The position numbers were made by a program, and so were the translations under genes. The notes under the pieces were generated by a model, which searched no databases, had not been told where the DNA came from, and saw only the letters and a program-made list of their open reading frames with translations. Shown in pieces: positions 56,988 to 60,000 of a stretch of DNA of 60,000 bases; the stretch's first letter is position 1; each line of letters begins with the position of its first letter. The stretch lies in the NCBI RefSeq assembly GCF_964355755.1, contig NC_092675.1, positions 7,786,312 through 7,846,311 of the forward strand, read 5' to 3'. The stretch comes from Antedon mediterranea (taxonomy: Eukaryota; Echinodermata; Crinoidea; Comatulida; Antedonidae).

Positions 56988-59277
56988 GCCATTCTGCTTA
57001 CCTAGGTAGCCCTGTGACTACGTCAATGCCTATTTTTTTCAGGTTTCAGAATGGCATCCTGTAACTTGTATCAGTGGCCGTAATTATTTTCCTATTCAAT
57101 ACATAACTTTTATCTTCATCGATTAAAATGAAATTTCTCAAGATAGAACGTATTGACGATAGCAATCTGTCATAAAGAATATAGCCGTCTTGGATGAGAG
57201 CTTTGGGGTTTCGTTTTTAGCCTCTTTGGTCGTCTAGACAAATAATATACTAATAATGAACACTGATAGGCCTAAGTCAGAAAAGTACAAATAGCTGTTG
57301 AGACCAATGTTGTACAATCTTTACGATAACAGCATGTATGTAGTTGCGGACAGAAATAGGTGTAAAATCTACTAAATCAACCGCTAATAAAGGACCACCA
57401 GAAATACATACAAATAAATGTGTATGGCCAGCACAGTCTTGGTTTTTGGTTAGGAGGATCAAGAGATTTAGAAGCACCAGGTCCGCATCTCCAAGTTTTA
57501 TCACAATAGGCTTACACGTTTGTATAATAATGGTCATTCAATAATGTATAACATGGAAGCTTCCCCTCCTTTCCACCGGATTAGCGAAACCAACAATACA
57601 CAGACCTGTATTTTCATTTATACATTCTAATGTGAGATTTTTTTCTTCGGGTCCTATATTAATTCGCCATTAAGATTAACTGGTATTAATGCTTTTGACC
57701 AAGCCAGTTTCGTTAATACTTTAGCTTACAAAAAACCGCAGATGCTATCCGCGATAGAGAAACTATTTGGTATTTTATACGATTAACGTCGACATTATGT
57801 GAATTCTTGGATTTCACTCATTTGGTCGTTGGCATTTTGTGAATGAACGGCCTACTTTATGAAGAAGCAACCAGTTCAATTTTCAAACGTCATTTGTCGT
57901 TAAAATTAGGCTGCATTTTAAAGTCAATGGATGTTTAAAAGGCCTCGTGATATTCTCAGTTGGCATTTTAGAAATCAGCCATGTGCAATAGGCTACATGC
58001 GTGAATTAAACACGTGAGATTTATTATTCCACTTCTACTTACGTGTTTTCATTATAATCTGCAATCATTATCTTAATAATATTCTTGATGAGAATATTTT
58101 TAATAAAGAATAACTTTCACTTTTACAGTATTATTACTTGTAATTGTAACCAGATAAATTGATTTGAAATATTTCTTTGCATGAAAACAAAATGTTGCAT
58201 TTTATTACGTCATCACTGCGTTGTCATCGATACGTCCTCGCTCTGTCATTTTCCACATTCAGAGTCACGTGATAGATATTTCATTAATTCAGAAGCCACC
58301 TTTGATGAACATATTTTGATCACGTGGTCGACACAATACTTTTTTTCCAGAAATTTGACATTTAATTTTTTTTAGTGTACATTAAAATGTGCTGTATATT
58401 GTTCCAGTAGTCGTTCCAATACCTATAATACAAGTACACAGCGTACTAACCCTAGGATTAGTATAGATGAGTTTTTTTAAAGATCATTTAGCAGTTATTC
58501 AACCAATTCTGACATTTAAGGTCATCTAAAATATTAACAATTCAACAACTCCGAAGACTTTGTGGTCAATAATCCTTAATTTGGAACCATGGCAACGTAA
58601 CGTCGAAGTGCGTCAACGGATGATCACTCCAATTTTGCATACAACACAATGGTCTTCACTACGCACCGTCTAATTCTACTATCGTTTACGCTGCAGTATA
58701 TGCTGTGCAATAGTATAGCCATGTCATGTCAGTTCCCTTGAATTTTTAATAATTCCCGAAAGGACACAGCCTTAGCAACATAGTGAATGACATCATACGC
58801 GTTCAGCAACGGTTGCTAACGTATTATGGATTACTTTGTGTCATGTAGAGTGGATTGCGTTTCCTTGTCATTTTGTTAACGATTACATCCACATTATTCA
58901 TTTATAACACAAGAAAAGTTACGTTCGAAAACCTTCGCCATTCGGCATAGTAGTAGGCAAAATACATTTGAGGCGTCGAGTATGGTCGCTTACACCCCAC
59001 CCACCACTCTTGACCTATAAAATGAACATACGCAAAATATTGCATACACCTCGACGTGTATGACAAACCGTGGTCACTCCCCTATTCAAAAGACAATACT
59101 AAAAATAAACAATACAACTTCGATGTTATCTCCGACAACAAACAAAATATGATTTTAATTTGAATTCTAATTCGAACTTCTTGTAATGTAGATGGTGGGG
59201 ATGGTGACTTTCGGGATCGCCTGCTGTCTGTCGATATTAAATAAATTTTCCCATAACAATGCATCACTCACTCTAGA

Positions 59278-59700
59278 CCTATATCAAAGAACTTATAACA
59301 CAAGAATCTCCTGTTCTTCAATTTGCATTCAAAACACAGTATCGGAAGTACAGGGTTAAAAGGTCAAACTGGGCGACGCCATTTCACAGCATGGAGCAGC
59401 GCCCCCTCCAAACTAGGAAGTCAATTACTCTACCCCCCTAGAGTATTAGCAGAACCCCTCTATGATTTTGACTTTCTAATTTGATGCGGGCGCCCTACTC
59501 CTCAGTCAATTACTCTATCCCCCCTAGAGCATTAGCAGATCCCCTCTATGATTTTGACTTTCTAATTTGATGCGGGCGCCCTACTCCATGGCTCACAATG
59601 GCGCCACCCATAGCTCTATTCTATCCCACAATGCCTTTCGAAATTGTTACGCGCTTCGGACGAACAGGAGATTCTTGTGTTATAAGTTCTTTGCCTATAT
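59278..59700. mobile_element. MITE with 32-bp ends and a 7-bp target duplication
   Basis: Element 59285-59693. CAAAGAACTTATAACACAAG-AATCTCCTGTTC at the left is exactly inverted at the right. CCTATAT flanks both sides. Inside, an 86-bp unit (GTCAATTACTCTA...GATGCGGGCGCCCTACTCC) is present twice, at 59420-59501 and 59505-59587. No ORF. A 7-bp duplication does not settle the superfamily; hAT (8 bp) and others are possible. Confidence 0.85.
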
Positions 59701-60000
59701 TAAATATTGCAATGTAAATTGATTCGTAATTGTATATATTTGATAAACCGTGTATGTGCGTGTACTTTATGTTCGTGACGCATCGTCAAATCTCTCAGTC
59801 GGGTGGGGTGCGGCTGGGGTAGTTATTTGTATGCAGTTTGGCTCATTTGATTAATTACCATTGCCGCGGTGCTTAGACCATAAAATGCAATTGATTTTTA
59901 AAGACAGTTATTTATTAATATCATTGATTTTTATTCAAAGGAAATGTTTCTGAATGAGAAGGGTGAAAAAAACATTGCCTTCCATGGATTCGAATTATTG
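59701..60000. other. right edge of window, nothing recognised
   Basis: Still within the inferred midnolin intron 5. No exon or element end was seen. Confidence 0.4.

Larger units (their letters stand above)
56817..60000. other. midnolin intron 5 (start)
   Basis: No further midnolin exon was found. It contains a small inverted repeat at 56899-56987 and an MITE at 59285-59693. ORFs at 57277-57544 and 58181-58375 have no motif. Confidence 0.5.

Noticed and set aside
57277-57544. Midnolin exon 6
   Set aside because: Neither strand resembles the expected segment after the second Catch part, and splice phases do not fit.

Overview
The window is eukaryotic and looks like a marine invertebrate deuterostome. 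It is AT-rich, with coding exons split by GT-AG introns, AATAAA poly(A) signals, and many short dispersed elements. Two genes can be named from their proteins, NIM1 kinase and midnolin, and both are animal genes. The palindromic word TAGGCCTA recurs across intergenic and intronic DNA. From memory this is common in echinoderm genomes, so an echinoderm is my best guess, but it is an inference.

Layout. At 1-536 is the 3' coding end of a NIM1-type AMPK-related kinase, ending in a CAAX-like box, with a poly(A) signal at 626. At 11461-14145 is a six-exon gene I do not recognise. It has a possible N-myristoylation start, acidic and Lys/Arg-rich segments and a charged C-terminal helix. Its splice sites are intact, but the coding-like sequence changes frame about five times, so it is either a decaying gene or an assembly with homopolymer errors. 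A minisatellite of about 125 bp in its last intron repeats the exon end together with the splice donor. From 37872 to beyond the right edge runs the midnolin gene. Exons 1-5 carry the ubiquitin-like domain and the two separated Catch segments; the C-terminal part lies outside the window.

Between and inside the genes the DNA is mostly transposon debris. I see several palindromic MITE families with recognisable ends: a PIF/Harbinger-like family with TAA/TTA target duplications, clustered in midnolin intron 1; a TTAA-flanked piggyBac-like family; a TA-flanked family including a head-to-head palindrome at 17.3 kb; a foldback element at 27873-29492 whose inverted ends are built of 22-bp minisatellite; and an element at 59285-59693 with a 7-bp target duplication. 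There are also tRNA-derived SINE pieces, a broken Penelope-like element with a GIY-YIG nuclease segment (16.4-17.1 kb), and the 3' end of a non-LTR retrotransposon on the minus strand (41.1-41.5 kb). Tandem arrays occur at 12905-13903 and 19787-20248.

The two named genes show no evident functional link: NIM1 is a kinase, and midnolin brings short-lived nuclear proteins to the proteasome without ubiquitin. Two weakly supported exon-like segments (32551-32625 and 36742-36972) may belong to a further gene between the unrecognised gene and midnolin. I see no cellular tRNA, rRNA, CRISPR array or complete transposase.
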